Part shown: in pieces, positions 10,122 to 19,025 of the stretch | How positions within the stretch are numbered: position 1 is the stretch's first letter | How the letters are laid out: each line of letters opens with the position of its first letter | DNA from: Akkermansiaceae bacterium | GTDB taxonomy: Bacteria > Verrucomicrobiota > Verrucomicrobiia > Verrucomicrobiales > Akkermansiaceae | Direction of reading: 5' to 3' | NCBI GenBank assembly: GCA_019634595.1 | Contig: JAHCBC010000003.1 | Coordinates: 558,001-622,000 of the forward strand | Length of the DNA: 64,000 nucleotides | Made by a program: the position numbers and the translations under genes | The notes under the pieces: generated by a model | The model's input: only the letters and a program-made list of their open reading frames with translations | The model's database searches: none | Told to the model about the DNA's origin: nothing

Positions 10122-10181
10122 ATCCGCCACATCTTCGTCATTGATCCCCCGCCCAGCGGTGCTAACGATTCGCTCCTTCCC

Positions 10182-12128
10182 ATGACGCCTCCTGCCACCG
10201 CCACCGGTAAATCCCCGAAACGTCCCGCTGAAAAGGCGTGGTCACCGGACAAGTCCGCCGACCTCTATGGGGTCGATTCGTGGGGACACGGGTTTTTCGG
10301 CGTCAACAAGGCCGGCCATGTCACCGTCAAGCTGACGGACGAAGACACCACCGCGGAGGTTTCCCTGCATGAAGTCGTGGAAGGCCTGCGCGACCGTGGC
10401 ACCCACCTGCCCGTGCTGCTCCGCTTCCGCGACCTGCTCCACTCCCGGATCACCGAACTGAACGAATCCTTCCGCAAGGCCATCAAGGATGTGAAGTACC
10501 GTGGCGAGTATCGCGGCGTCTATCCCATCAAGGTGAACCAGCAACGGCAGGTCATCGAGGAAATCTCCGAGTTCGGGAAAAAATACCACTACGGCCTGGA
10601 GGCAGGCTCGAAGCCGGAGCTGATCGCCGCACTGGCGCACATGCACGATCCGGAGGCCTACATCATCTGCAACGGCTACAAGGATGAGGAATTCATCGAC
10701 CTGGCGCTGACCACCCAGAAGATGGGACTCAAGATCATGCTGGTGCTGGAGATGCCGTCCGAGCTGAGCCTGATCCTCGAGCGCTCCCGCAAGATCGGCG
10801 TGCTGCCGAACCTCGGCGTGCGCATCCGTCTTTCCACGAAAGGCTCCGGCCACTGGCAGGAGTCCGCGGGCGACAAGTCCGTGTTCGGCCTCAGCGCCAA
10901 CCAGATCATCGACGTGGTGGATCAACTGAAGGACGCTGGATACCTGGGCTGCCTGAAGATGCTCCACTATCACCAGGGTTCCCAGATCCCGAACATCGCG
11001 GCGATCCGCGAGGGCTGCACGGAGGCGGTCCGCGTCTATTGCGACCTGGTGAAGGAAGGCGCGCCGATGGGCGTGCTGGACATCGGCGGTGGCATGGCGG
11101 TCGACTATGACGGCTCCCACACCAACTTCGCCTCCTCCTGCAACTACTCCATCGCCGAGTACTGCACCGACATCGTGGAGACGGTTTCCCAGGTCTGTGA
11201 CAAGGCCGGCATCGCCCACCCGAACCTCATTTCGGAGTCCGGCCGCGCGATCGTCGCCTACTACTCCGTGCTGGTCTTCAACATCCTGGATGTGACCAGC
11301 GCGCAGACCAGCGAAGCGGCACCGGCCATCCCGGAAAAGGCACCGCAGAACCTGATCAACATCATCGACATCAACAAAACGCTTTCCACGAAAAACCTGC
11401 AGGAAAGCTACAACGACGCGCTCTACTACCGCGACCAGCTCCGCGCGCAGTTCTTCTATGGGGCGGCCACGCTGCGTGAGCGCGGCCTGGGCGAAGCCTG
11501 GTTCTGGCACATCCTCACCCGCATCTCGAAGCTCATCGCGGATCTGGATGAGATCCCGGAAGACCTCCGCGAGCTGTCCTCCACGCTGGTTGACTACTAC
11601 TACGGGAACTTCTCCCTCTTCCAATCCCTGCCGGACTCCTGGGCGATCGACCAACTTTTCCCGGTGATGCCGATCCACCGTCTGGAGGAACGCCCTCGCC
11701 ACCGCGCGGTGCTGGCGGACATCACCTGCGACTGCGACGGCAAGATCGACCGCTTCATCGACAAGGAGGACGTCGCCAAGATCCTCCCTCTCCACGACCT
11801 GAAACCGGATGAGCCTTACTACGTGGCCATCTTCCTCGTCGGTGCGTACCAGGAAACCCTCGGTGACCTCCACAACCTGCTGGGCGACACCAACGTCGTG
11901 GGCGTCCACCTTGAGAACGGGAAGCCGGTCTATACCCACGAAGTCGAGGGCGACACCGTGGCCGACGTGCTCACCTACGTGGAATACGATCCGAAGGAAC
12001 TGATCAGCCGCTTCCGCAACTTCGCGGAGAAGGCCGTGACCGAAGGCCGCATCTCCCCGAAGGAACGCCGCGAGATCCTCGACCGCTACCGCGAGGGACT
12101 GAACGGCTACACGTATTTCGAGAGCTGA
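10182..12128 (+). CDS. speA: Biosynthetic arginine decarboxylase
   Basis: Converts arginine to agmatine, the first step of the agmatine route to putrescine and spermidine. 648 residues, the expected size of the large fold-III PLP decarboxylases. The PLP lysine is in YPIKVNQ (Lys117). The glycine-rich phosphate loop is LDIGGGMAVDYDG near residue 306, and HYHQGSQIPN near 265 and LISESGRAIVAYY near 352 are typical SpeA motifs. An intrinsic terminator follows the stop. A carboxynorspermidine synthase at 43.9 kb fits the same polyamine pathway, although the carboxy(nor)spermidine decarboxylase is not in the window. Confidence 0.96.
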   Translation: MTPPATATGKSPKRPAEKAWSPDKSADLYGVDSWGHGFFGVNKAGHVTVKLTDEDTTAEVSLHEVVEGLRDRGTHLPVLLRFRDLLHSRITELNESFRKAIKDVKYRGEYRGVYPIKVNQQRQVIEEISEFGKKYHYGLEAGSKPELIAALAHMHDPEAYIICNGYKDEEFIDLALTTQKMGLKIMLVLEMPSELSLILERSRKIGVLPNLGVRIRLSTKGSGHWQESAGDKSVFGLSANQIIDVVDQLKDAGYLGCLKMLHYHQGSQIPNIAAIREGCTEAVRVYCDLVKEGAPMGVLDIGGGMAVDYDGSHTNFASSCNYSIAEYCTDIVETVSQVCDKAGIAHPNLISESGRAIVAYYSVLVFNILDVTSAQTSEAAPAIPEKAPQNLINIIDINKTLSTKNLQESYNDALYYRDQLRAQFFYGAATLRERGLGEAWFWHILTRISKLIADLDEIPEDLRELSSTLVDYYYGNFSLFQSLPDSWAIDQLFPVMPIHRLEERPRHRAVLADITCDCDGKIDRFIDKEDVAKILPLHDLKPDEPYYVAIFLVGAYQETLGDLHNLLGDTNVVGVHLENGKPVYTHEVEGDTVADVLTYVEYDPKELISRFRNFAEKAVTEGRISPKERREILDRYREGLNGYTYFES

Positions 12129-12146
12129 TTCCGCTCCCTGAAGGAC

Positions 12147-13439
12147 TCAACGAAGGCCGTGGCGCTCCGCGAAGGACGCCGCGGCTTTTTTGTTTTCATC
12201 CCCGTCAGCAGGCAATGACTTCAGGATGTTCTCCAATGTTTCGCGGCGGACGGCTCCGTCAGGCAGGGTGAGCGCCCATTGCTCTGCAGCCTGCGGATCA
12301 TACTTCGCCACCGTCTCCGCATAGGCGCGGACGGCACTCGTCTTCCCGGAACCCGCATGGGCGGAAACAAGCCATTGGCCAGCCGCCTGTGGATCAGCTT
12401 CCGTCCATTTTGCCATCATCGCCCTCACCGTTCCGTCGATTTTGTCCTGGGACAATGTCCGGCTCACCCAGCCGATCCACTCTCCGGTTTCCGCAGTCCG
12501 CACCTTGCCAATCAAGCCTTCGGAGAAAGCTACAAGCTCCGCTTCGGGCAGCTTCAATGTTTCCACCCAACGAATCGCGGAATCGATTCCATCCTTGGCA
12601 ATTCCTGAAGCGAATTTCTGCAAACCCAGCCTTTCCAACCCGGCTCTCTCAACCGGATCAGTAAGGCCCGCCAAATGTCGTCGCATCGCAGCGAGCATGA
12701 CATCCCGCTCTCCATCAGTCCGCACGGAACCAAGGATGGCCGCAAATCCGGCTTTCCCATCCTTCAAACCCAGCTGCCCCAGCAGATCGAACGACAATGC
12801 CGGATCTTTTACAGCGGCGCTCGCCAAGAGGTTCCTTGCGATGCGCTCAGAAACGTATTCCCCATTGGCCCGGCTGCGCTCCTTCAGCCAATCCGCGGCA
12901 CCTTGAGGATTGGTCCGTGCCCAGTTCCCCAGCGCAGCACCTGTGACTTCCTCTCCCATCGTCTTCCGTTCGTGCGGATCAGTGAAAAAGGCCTCCATCG
13001 TGGACAAATGAGCGAGGGCGGCCTCCGGTCTGCTTTTCACTAATTTCATCATCGCCATCGCGAACAATGCCTTGAGGTTTTCAGACTTCGGCGATGCATC
13101 ATCCGCCAGCTTCCGGATCAAAATCTCCGCGCGATCCCCGTCCATTGCCTCCAGCAACTTTCCGGGATCTTCGGTTGGACCGGTTCCGTTTTGGAATGCC
13201 TGAATAAGCTTCTCCACATCTCCCATCGCGACGGCTTCGTCCTCTCTTCTCAGTCTCGCTCTCGATGAATGAGAATCGACGTTGATATTTGATTCTTCCA
13301 GTGACAATCCGGAGGCACGAAGTCGCTCCGCCACCACCCGCTCACGTTGCTTCAGCTCAGAAATGGAGCGTGACTGCAGCACCCAGAGTCCACAGGCGGA
13401 TGCGATGATCAGGGCCACGAGAATCAGGGACGTTTTCAT
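12147..13439 (-). CDS. Membrane-anchored repeat protein co-translated with sigma-fusion gene
   Basis: 430 residues. An N-terminal membrane anchor (about 4-22, LILVALIIASACGLWVLQ) is followed by a short coiled coil (SISELKQRERVVAERLR) and a long helical extracytoplasmic region. That region has recurring motifs in which an aromatic residue and a Leu precede Asn/Arg-Pro or a similar turn (WARTNPQGAADWLKER, WTEADPQAAGQWLV, VAKYDPQAAEQWALTL). The same style appears at 2970 and in the C-terminal half of the sigma-factor gene. Its ATG overlaps that gene's stop by 4 bp, so the two are translationally coupled. It has no named domain that I recognise. It may be the partner or sensor for the sigma fusion, which is inference from coupling and shared repeats. 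Confidence 0.75.
   Translation of the reverse strand: MKTSLILVALIIASACGLWVLQSRSISELKQRERVVAERLRASGLSLEESNINVDSHSSRARLRREDEAVAMGDVEKLIQAFQNGTGPTEDPGKLLEAMDGDRAEILIRKLADDASPKSENLKALFAMAMMKLVKSRPEAALAHLSTMEAFFTDPHERKTMGEEVTGAALGNWARTNPQGAADWLKERSRANGEYVSERIARNLLASAAVKDPALSFDLLGQLGLKDGKAGFAAILGSVRTDGERDVMLAAMRRHLAGLTDPVERAGLERLGLQKFASGIAKDGIDSAIRWVETLKLPEAELVAFSEGLIGKVRTAETGEWIGWVSRTLSQDKIDGTVRAMMAKWTEADPQAAGQWLVSAHAGSGKTSAVRAYAETVAKYDPQAAEQWALTLPDGAVRRETLENILKSLPADGDENKKAAASFAERHGLR
12156..12191 (+). terminator. Intrinsic terminator of speA
   Basis: GCCGTGGCG (12156-12164) pairs with CGCCGCGGC (12177-12185) with one G-U wobble and a 12-nt loop, followed by six T (12186-12191) and TGTTTTC. It begins 28 bp after the speA stop and lies entirely inside the last codons of the convergent gene at 12147. 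Confidence 0.8.
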
Positions 13440-15376
13440 TTTCCAAGCGATCCGAGGATTTGCTGACGAAGGCCTTCATCCGATATCAAACCAGCGAGCG
13501 AAGCAGCCTGGTCTTTATTCCGGAGCGAACCCTCTCCGCTGAGAAACCTTACGAGACGGATATCCGACGGAGATTTCTGATTCAGCGCAACCAACAGCTC
13601 CACCAACTCCGGATAGTTCGTCCTCCCTCCTCTCAAGCTGGAAACCTTGGCCAGCGCATTGCCCAAGATTTCATCCGCTGCGCCCGGTGCTTCCGAGCTT
13701 GCCCAGGAGCCCACTTCATCCATGTCCTCCATCGTCAGGCGACGATGGAAAAAGTAGTTCGTCAGATGCGCATTGGTCACCTGTCCGACCATGCTTTCCC
13801 TCTCGGCTGCCGATACTTCGGCCCGATCAAAATATCGGCTCACTTCAGCGAGGCTTTTCTCTTTTGATGCTTGCGCGGCAATGGCGGAGGCCCTCTCTCC
13901 GGCAGGCAACGTATCCCTTACCAACTCCAGAAATGCTCTCTGCTCCCGTTCCCCGGAGGACATTATCACAAATCTGGAGAGGATATCCCTGCGATCTCCA
14001 ACCGGCAGATTGAGAAGCCGCTTCCGGATGATTCCGGGATGCGTGAGAAACGTCGAAGAACCGAGTTCCGCTTCATACTCGATGGGCCACCTGCCTTGCT
14101 CATCAAGATAGCCGGACTCAAACCGACCGGCCGCAATCTGGCGATCCAGCCACTCCACGGCTTTCGCGGGATCTTTCGCAGCCAGGTTTCTGAGAGCGAT
14201 GGTCAACAGGTGTTCGGTCCCCAGGGTTTGCGTCCCCACCAAACGCTCCAGGGCCAGTTCGGGATCTTCCTCCATGAGGCCACGCACCACCTCCTGCGCC
14301 AGCGCCTCTTTGGTGTCCCACGGAATGTCCAATTCCTTCAGATCATCCAGCGCCTGAAGAAGTTCCTGGGAAGAAAGTCCAGAGAGGTAGCGGCGGACCT
14401 TTGTCATTTCCAGATCATCGCTGAATCCGCTTCTCAATGTTTCCTCCAACCCTTTCGCCACCTCACGCCAATCGATCGTGCCTTTTCCTCCTGCCTGACC
14501 CATCCGTCCTCTCGCTCCCGGTCGGTTGGTGGATATCGGCATCGCAGAGTTCCCCCTGGTTGTGAGCACAGCCTCCATCTTGAGAATCTTCCTCTCCAGC
14601 GATGCGACGGCGTTCCGCTGCTCCAACAGAAGGATCGCGGCGATGACGGCGGCCGCAGCCGGCGGAAGGATGGAGGATGCTTTCATGACGAGGATGGGAA
14701 GAACCGGATGGAGCGGAGCGGTCGAAAACGCCTTCGACACCAGAAAGGAAATCTTCGGGTTCACCGCGCTCAGGTCTCCAACCAGCCCTTGCGAAAGGAC
14801 AACAGGAAATGCGATCCCGGCATGGTAGCCCTTCCGCCCAAGCACCGCGCGCAGACGGGCAGTCGCCCGTTCGAGCCGCTTCCTCGCCGCGTCGGTGGCG
14901 ATTCCCAGCCGTGAGGCGATCTCCGGGACGCTCAGGGCGTGGTAGAAATGGAGCAGCACGGTTTCACGGTCCTTCTCCGGGAGCGAAGCGATCGCCTCAT
15001 CAATGACGGGGCGGAGTTCCTGCCAGCCATCTCCGCCTTCCTGTGATGGGGTCGTTTTCATTTCAGCGAGGAGCTGTTGCCGCTTCTTCGACTCACGGAG
15101 GTTTTTCCTCATGAGATTCCTCGCCTGCATCACAGCGGTGATGTGGAGCCACCCGGCGAGGGACGGGCGGGAGCAAAGGAGGGCGGCTCGCCGTGCCAGC
15201 AGAATGAAGACCGCCTGCGAGACCTCCGCCGCCGCTCCGTCATCCCCCGCCACCCTCCGGGCCGCCGCATGGACCATCCCGGCATGACGCTCCACCAGCA
15301 ACCGGAACGACCGCTCCCTGCGCGCCGACAGCCAGTCCGCGAGAAGCTCGCCATCGGTGGATTCGGAATTCGCCAT
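13436..15376 (-). CDS. ECF sigma factor fused to a transmembrane and repeat domain
   Basis: 646 residues. The N-terminus is an ECF sigma-70 factor: region 2 at about 18-90 (QAVFILLARRA, LAGWLHITAVMQARN) and region 4 at about 125-178 (LPEKDRETVLLHFYHALSVP, then a helix-turn-helix with EIASRLGIATDAARKRL). A linker leads to one membrane span at about 233-253 (LPPAAAAVIAAILLLEQ), a short coiled coil, and roughly 380 residues of helical extracytoplasmic sequence with motifs such as LVGTQTLGTEHLL and AVEWLDRQIAAG. ECF proteins with fused membrane domains are known in Planctomycetes and Verrucomicrobia. The design implies a tethered sigma factor that could be released or repositioned by an outside signal (inference). 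It overlaps the downstream gene by 4 bp. Confidence 0.85.
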   Translation of the reverse strand: MANSESTDGELLADWLSARRERSFRLLVERHAGMVHAAARRVAGDDGAAAEVSQAVFILLARRAALLCSRPSLAGWLHITAVMQARNLMRKNLRESKKRQQLLAEMKTTPSQEGGDGWQELRPVIDEAIASLPEKDRETVLLHFYHALSVPEIASRLGIATDAARKRLERATARLRAVLGRKGYHAGIAFPVVLSQGLVGDLSAVNPKISFLVSKAFSTAPLHPVLPILVMKASSILPPAAAAVIAAILLLEQRNAVASLERKILKMEAVLTTRGNSAMPISTNRPGARGRMGQAGGKGTIDWREVAKGLEETLRSGFSDDLEMTKVRRYLSGLSSQELLQALDDLKELDIPWDTKEALAQEVVRGLMEEDPELALERLVGTQTLGTEHLLTIALRNLAAKDPAKAVEWLDRQIAAGRFESGYLDEQGRWPIEYEAELGSSTFLTHPGIIRKRLLNLPVGDRRDILSRFVIMSSGEREQRAFLELVRDTLPAGERASAIAAQASKEKSLAEVSRYFDRAEVSAAERESMVGQVTNAHLTNYFFHRRLTMEDMDEVGSWASSEAPGAADEILGNALAKVSSLRGGRTNYPELVELLVALNQKSPSDIRLVRFLSGEGSLRNKDQAASLAGLISDEGLRQQILGSLGK

Positions 15377-15568
15377 TCACCTGTTATCTGTCCCGCCGAA
15401 CGTCCGTGTGGACAAAAAATTCGGATGATCCGGAGTTTTTCCCCGGAGAAGGCCCGATTTTTCAAACTCGCCATCGAGAGATCAATAAGAGGAGCAGAAA
15501 ATTTTAACAGATTAGCACGGCCATCCGTACTATTCAGGCCCACTACTAAATCAGCCGTAGTTTTCGGA

Positions 15569-15596
15569 TTGACCCTACCATATATTGTCATACCAT
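15569..15596 (+). promoter_or_regulatory. Possible sigma-70-type promoter for nrdR
   Basis: TTGACC at 15569-15574 and TACCAT at 15591-15596 are separated by 16 bp and lie about 24 bp before the nrdR ATG. The match is five of six and four of six to the E. coli consensus. Verrucomicrobial promoters are poorly defined, so this is only a candidate. The same 240-bp gap must also carry the promoter of the divergent sigma-fusion gene. Confidence 0.3.
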
Positions 15597-15620
15597 CCGC
15601 TTCGTTGCATCCGGTACTCC

Positions 15621-16109
15621 ATGCGTTGCGTTCAATGCGGTTCCCTCAAAGACAAAGTCCTCGACTCCCGGTCGTCGAAGGATGGCACGTCGATCCGCCG
15701 CCGCCGCGAGTGCCTGAACTGCACCTACCGCTACACGACCTACGAGCAGATCGAACGGACGGAGCTGCGGGTCGTGAAACGCGACGGCACCCGCGAAGCC
15801 CTCAACCGCGAGAAGCTGATGGGCGGCCTGATCAAAGCCTGCGAAAAACGCCCCGTCTCCATGGACCGGCTGGACCGCGCGGTGGAGGAAATCCTCACGG
15901 ACCTGCACAAGGACCACGTGAGCGAGGTGCCCTCCCACATCATCGGTTCCAAGGTGATGGACAAGCTGCACCAGATCGATCCCGTGGCCTACGTGCGCTA
16001 CGTGTCGGTGTACCGCCAGTTCGAGGATGTGAACGAGTTCATCCAGGAAATCCAGTCCCTCTCCCGTCGCGCGACACGTGACACCATGCAACGCCGTCTC
16101 CCCCTCTGA
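15621..16109 (+). CDS. nrdR: Transcriptional repressor NrdR
   Basis: NrdR represses ribonucleotide reductase genes by sensing ATP/dATP. With the ATG at 15621 the protein begins MRCVQCG, the family's invariant start, and is 162 residues long. The zinc ribbon is Cys3, Cys6, Cys31 and Cys34, with RRRRECLNC between. The ATP-cone follows (VVKRDGTREALNREKLMGGLIKAC through VAYVRYVSVYRQFEDVNEF). The upstream in-frame ATG at 15585 would add 12 residues before the zinc ribbon and is not favoured. The ribonucleotide reductase genes are not in the window. Confidence 0.96.
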   Translation: MRCVQCGSLKDKVLDSRSSKDGTSIRRRRECLNCTYRYTTYEQIERTELRVVKRDGTREALNREKLMGGLIKACEKRPVSMDRLDRAVEEILTDLHKDHVSEVPSHIIGSKVMDKLHQIDPVAYVRYVSVYRQFEDVNEFIQEIQSLSRRATRDTMQRRLPL

Positions 16110-16172
16110 CACTCACCCCTGCATCCACCCAACCTCTCACCCCCTCTCCCTGACCACGACAGCTTCCTCCCC

Positions 16173-16703
16173 GTGATTTCATTCATTGGCAACCGCCCCG
16201 CCATCCAAATCGGACGCCACCAGGTGTTCGACTACGATACCGCGTGGCTGGATGATGCCATCATCCGGGCGGCGAGGGCCGCGGACCAGAATGATTTCCC
16301 GTTCGTCACGGAGATCCGCAGCGGGATCACCCAATACCTGGAAGAGGCCTGCAAGCTGCGGCTGCTGCACCTGCACGACCTGTTCGAGAAGGTGCGCAAG
16401 ATGCTGGTGAAGATCGGCTGCCAGCACATTGCGGAGCACCTGCAACCGCTGGCACCACCGCTGACCATCTCTCTGGTCCATGCGGCGATGGAGGCGGGCA
16501 CCGGCTACGAGCTGGCATTTTTCGAAAAACTCCGGACGGAACTGGAGGAACTCCGCAGCCACGGCGCGGAGGAGATCCGCTTCACGGGCCTGCGGGAATG
16601 CGTGCTGATCCTGCGGAGCGCGAAGAAGTGGGACAAGCGCTGCGAGGCGGTGCTCCAGGAGGTGGAGGCCTTCCTCAAGACGTGGGACAAGCTGGAGGCC
16701 TGA
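16173..16703 (+). CDS. Unknown protein downstream of nrdR
   Basis: 176 residues from a GTG start. I do not recognise a family. It is acidic and helical, with no signal or membrane span. The first 60 residues (an FDYDTAWLDDAIIRAARAA stretch and a following helix) vaguely resemble the small nucleotide-binding ATP-cone fold, but the resemblance is too weak to call. The rest is amphipathic helix with a conserved-looking HLHDLFEKVRKML segment. It is 63 bp behind nrdR on the same strand and is probably co-transcribed with it. A terminator for the convergent TonB receptor gene lies just past its stop. Confidence 0.65.
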   Translation: MISFIGNRPAIQIGRHQVFDYDTAWLDDAIIRAARAADQNDFPFVTEIRSGITQYLEEACKLRLLHLHDLFEKVRKMLVKIGCQHIAEHLQPLAPPLTISLVHAAMEAGTGYELAFFEKLRTELEELRSHGAEEIRFTGLRECVLILRSAKKWDKRCEAVLQEVEAFLKTWDKLEA

Positions 16704-16706
16704 CAA

Positions 16707-16738
16707 GAAAACGGGGCACCGCGATCCGCGATGCCCCG
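16707..16738 (-). terminator. Intrinsic terminator of the TonB receptor gene
   Basis: Read on the minus strand, CGGGGCA (16738-16732) pairs with TGCCCCG (16718-16712), with an inner CGCG/CGCG stem around ATC, then TTTT. It is 28 bp past the receptor's stop and could slow transcription from the convergent gene as well. Confidence 0.75.
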
Positions 16739-16766
16739 CCACCAGCCAACCAGGCAACGGTTCCAA

Positions 16767-18803
16767 TCAGAAATTCACCTTCACGCCGGCCACCACACCG
16801 CGGCCGTTGAGCGGGACACTGTCCTTCAGGAAAGAGGTGTGCTCGCGCGCCTCCTCATCGGTGAGGTTCACGCCCTTGATATAAAGGTCGGTGGTCACCG
16901 GGCCGCTGGTGATCGTGTAGCTGAGGGCGGCGTTGAACATGACGTAGCTGTCCGTTGGCAGCTCGTTGTCGGCCGTTTCCGCCTGGTGGGCGGAGAACAC
17001 ACTTTCAAGACGCGCCCCGAAGGCACCCTTTTTGTAATCCAGCGCGGCGCTGGCATGGAAGGGGGAGATGCGAGGCAGCGGATCGCCCGTCTTCCGGTCG
17101 TTCGCCTGCACATAGTCCGCGCTCAGTTCCACGTTCAGATGATCCTCCGCAACCTCACCGGCCACCACCGGCCCCAGCAGGTGGAAAGTGGTCTCCACCT
17201 CCGCGCCGAAGAACTCCGCATCGGTGCCTTGGTAAGCGTAGATCGGCAGACCGCCGAGTGAAACACCACCCGTTGGGAACAGACCGATGTAATCATTGAA
17301 GCGGTTGTAGAACACGGTCACCGCTCCCGTCACGCTGCCGGTGACCTTGCGGAAGGAGAGATCGAAGCCGAGCGATTTTTCTGTTCCGAGACCGTCATCC
17401 CCCACCTCGAAGGCACCCGTCGCGACATGGGGGCCACCCGCATAGAGTTCCTGATAGGTCGGCGCGCGCTCCGTCCATGAGGAGGACAGCGCGACCTTGT
17501 AGTCATCATTCGGCGTGAAGACGATTCCAACGGATCCGCTCAGGGAATCAAAGTTCCGCTCCCGGTCCGGGCCGAAGGCCACATCCTCACTCGCTTTCGC
17601 GGAGGCATGGTCGTAGCGGAGGCCACCTTCCAGCCTCCAGCGAGCGGAAAGCTCCATCTCTTCGAAAATGAAAGCGGAGTGGCTCTGTGTCAGCACATGG
17701 GGAAGGAACTTCTCAGCACCCACCGCCTCGAAGTCGCTGCGCTGGATCTGATAGCCGAAGGTGCCCTGCAACGGCCCCCACTTCTCATGGGAAAGCTCGA
17801 CCCGGCCATCATAGCCATCATTCGTGAACGAAGTTCCAGGCGCGGGTCCATCGAATTCGGTATGCTCGTAGTTCGAGGTGGCGAAGCGGTATTTGACCTC
17901 CTTGACCCCTTGGAACGGCTCGTGGAAGGCACCATGGAAATCCCACCGGCGCTGGCGCATGTCGATGCTGACGTCCTTCTCAACCGGTGAGCCGTAGTCC
18001 GTGTCGAAACCGGAATAAGCCAATCCGAAATAGCCGCCGTCCCAAATATAGGAGGCACCCGCAGAGAAACCTTCCGTGTTGAACCAACTGTTCTCCAGCG
18101 TCCTGCGCTCATCGTTCTCCGGGGCACCCGGATTCGCGTCACGCAGACGCTTCGAGCGCGCGTAGCCGGGAATCTCCAGCTCCTCGATGTTCCGCTTGTA
18201 GCCCTCCAGGTGCCACGCGAATCCACCGACGCCGCCTTCCAGTTCAAAGTCCGACGCGATGCCGTTGTCCGCGGAGCTGGCACGGGTGCCGACGCTGCCC
18301 CTCACCCACTCACCGATCCTTTCGGACGGGATGCGGTTGTCCGTGACATTCACCACGCCGCCGAGGGCGTTCGGCCCGAAAAGCACGGTCGCGGGACCGC
18401 GCACCACCTCGATCTTCGAGACGCTCACCGGATCAAAACTCACCGCATGGTCGAAGCTGGTGGCGGAGGCATCGATGGTGTTGAGGCCGTTCTGCAGCAC
18501 GCGGATGCGGTCGCCGTCCAGGCCACGGATCACCGGGCGGCTGGACGCCGGGCCAAAGTAGGTGGAGCGCACGCCGGGCTGCTTCGAGAGCGTTTCACCC
18601 AGGGTCGCCTCCAGATTCAGCAGAAGCTCACGCCCCTCCAGCACGGTGACCGGCTGTGCCAGATCGGACGCGCTTTCCCCCAGCCTGCTGGCACTGACGG
18701 TGATCTCGCCCAGCTCCGTGGCTTCCGGTGTGGACTGCGCCGACACCACCGAAGGCATCAGAAACGCGGCAGGGACAAACATCAGGAATCGGGAAATCTT
18801 CAT
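16767..18803 (-). CDS. TonB-dependent outer-membrane receptor, metal-uptake type
   Basis: 678 residues with a signal peptide (cut after VVSA near residue 22), a TonB-box-like ELGEITVSA at about 31-39, a plug domain to about 160 and a beta barrel ending in the C-terminal aromatic VKVNF. The plug sequence (GVRSTYFGPASSRPVIRGLD, SFDHAVSFDPVSVSKIEVV, GPNALGGVVNVTDNRIP) closely resembles the ZnuD-like zinc receptors. ZnuD itself has a His-rich loop, which I do not see, so zinc is a guess and another metal chelate is possible. No Fur or Zur box was recognised upstream. It is monocistronic, with its own terminator. Confidence 0.88.
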   Translation of the reverse strand: MKISRFLMFVPAAFLMPSVVSAQSTPEATELGEITVSASRLGESASDLAQPVTVLEGRELLLNLEATLGETLSKQPGVRSTYFGPASSRPVIRGLDGDRIRVLQNGLNTIDASATSFDHAVSFDPVSVSKIEVVRGPATVLFGPNALGGVVNVTDNRIPSERIGEWVRGSVGTRASSADNGIASDFELEGGVGGFAWHLEGYKRNIEELEIPGYARSKRLRDANPGAPENDERRTLENSWFNTEGFSAGASYIWDGGYFGLAYSGFDTDYGSPVEKDVSIDMRQRRWDFHGAFHEPFQGVKEVKYRFATSNYEHTEFDGPAPGTSFTNDGYDGRVELSHEKWGPLQGTFGYQIQRSDFEAVGAEKFLPHVLTQSHSAFIFEEMELSARWRLEGGLRYDHASAKASEDVAFGPDRERNFDSLSGSVGIVFTPNDDYKVALSSSWTERAPTYQELYAGGPHVATGAFEVGDDGLGTEKSLGFDLSFRKVTGSVTGAVTVFYNRFNDYIGLFPTGGVSLGGLPIYAYQGTDAEFFGAEVETTFHLLGPVVAGEVAEDHLNVELSADYVQANDRKTGDPLPRISPFHASAALDYKKGAFGARLESVFSAHQAETADNELPTDSYVMFNAALSYTITSGPVTTDLYIKGVNLTDEEAREHTSFLKDSVPLNGRGVVAGVKVNF

Positions 18804-19025
18804 GGCGGATGCCGCTGACTCTCATCCACCGAAAAACCGTCCGTCAACTACCTTTGTATATTTTTTGCATTTGATCTAAAATTGCCAATACTCCCATTCC
18901 ATCTCGTGCTCACGCCATCACACTTTCTCTTTTGTTGACACCGGAATGGCGAGGGAGGGATCGCCCCCCCGCAATCCTCTTGGAATCGCAGGGCGAATGC
19001 CCATACTGGCACCAGCCAAAAAGTC

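Noticed and set aside
10242..11939. 565-codon minus-strand open frame opposite speA
   Set aside because: Antisense shadow of a GC-rich gene; no start signal or protein-like motifs.
18804..18930. Zur or Fur box ahead of the TonB receptor
   Set aside because: AT-rich sequence present, but no convincing dyad matching a known metal-regulator site.
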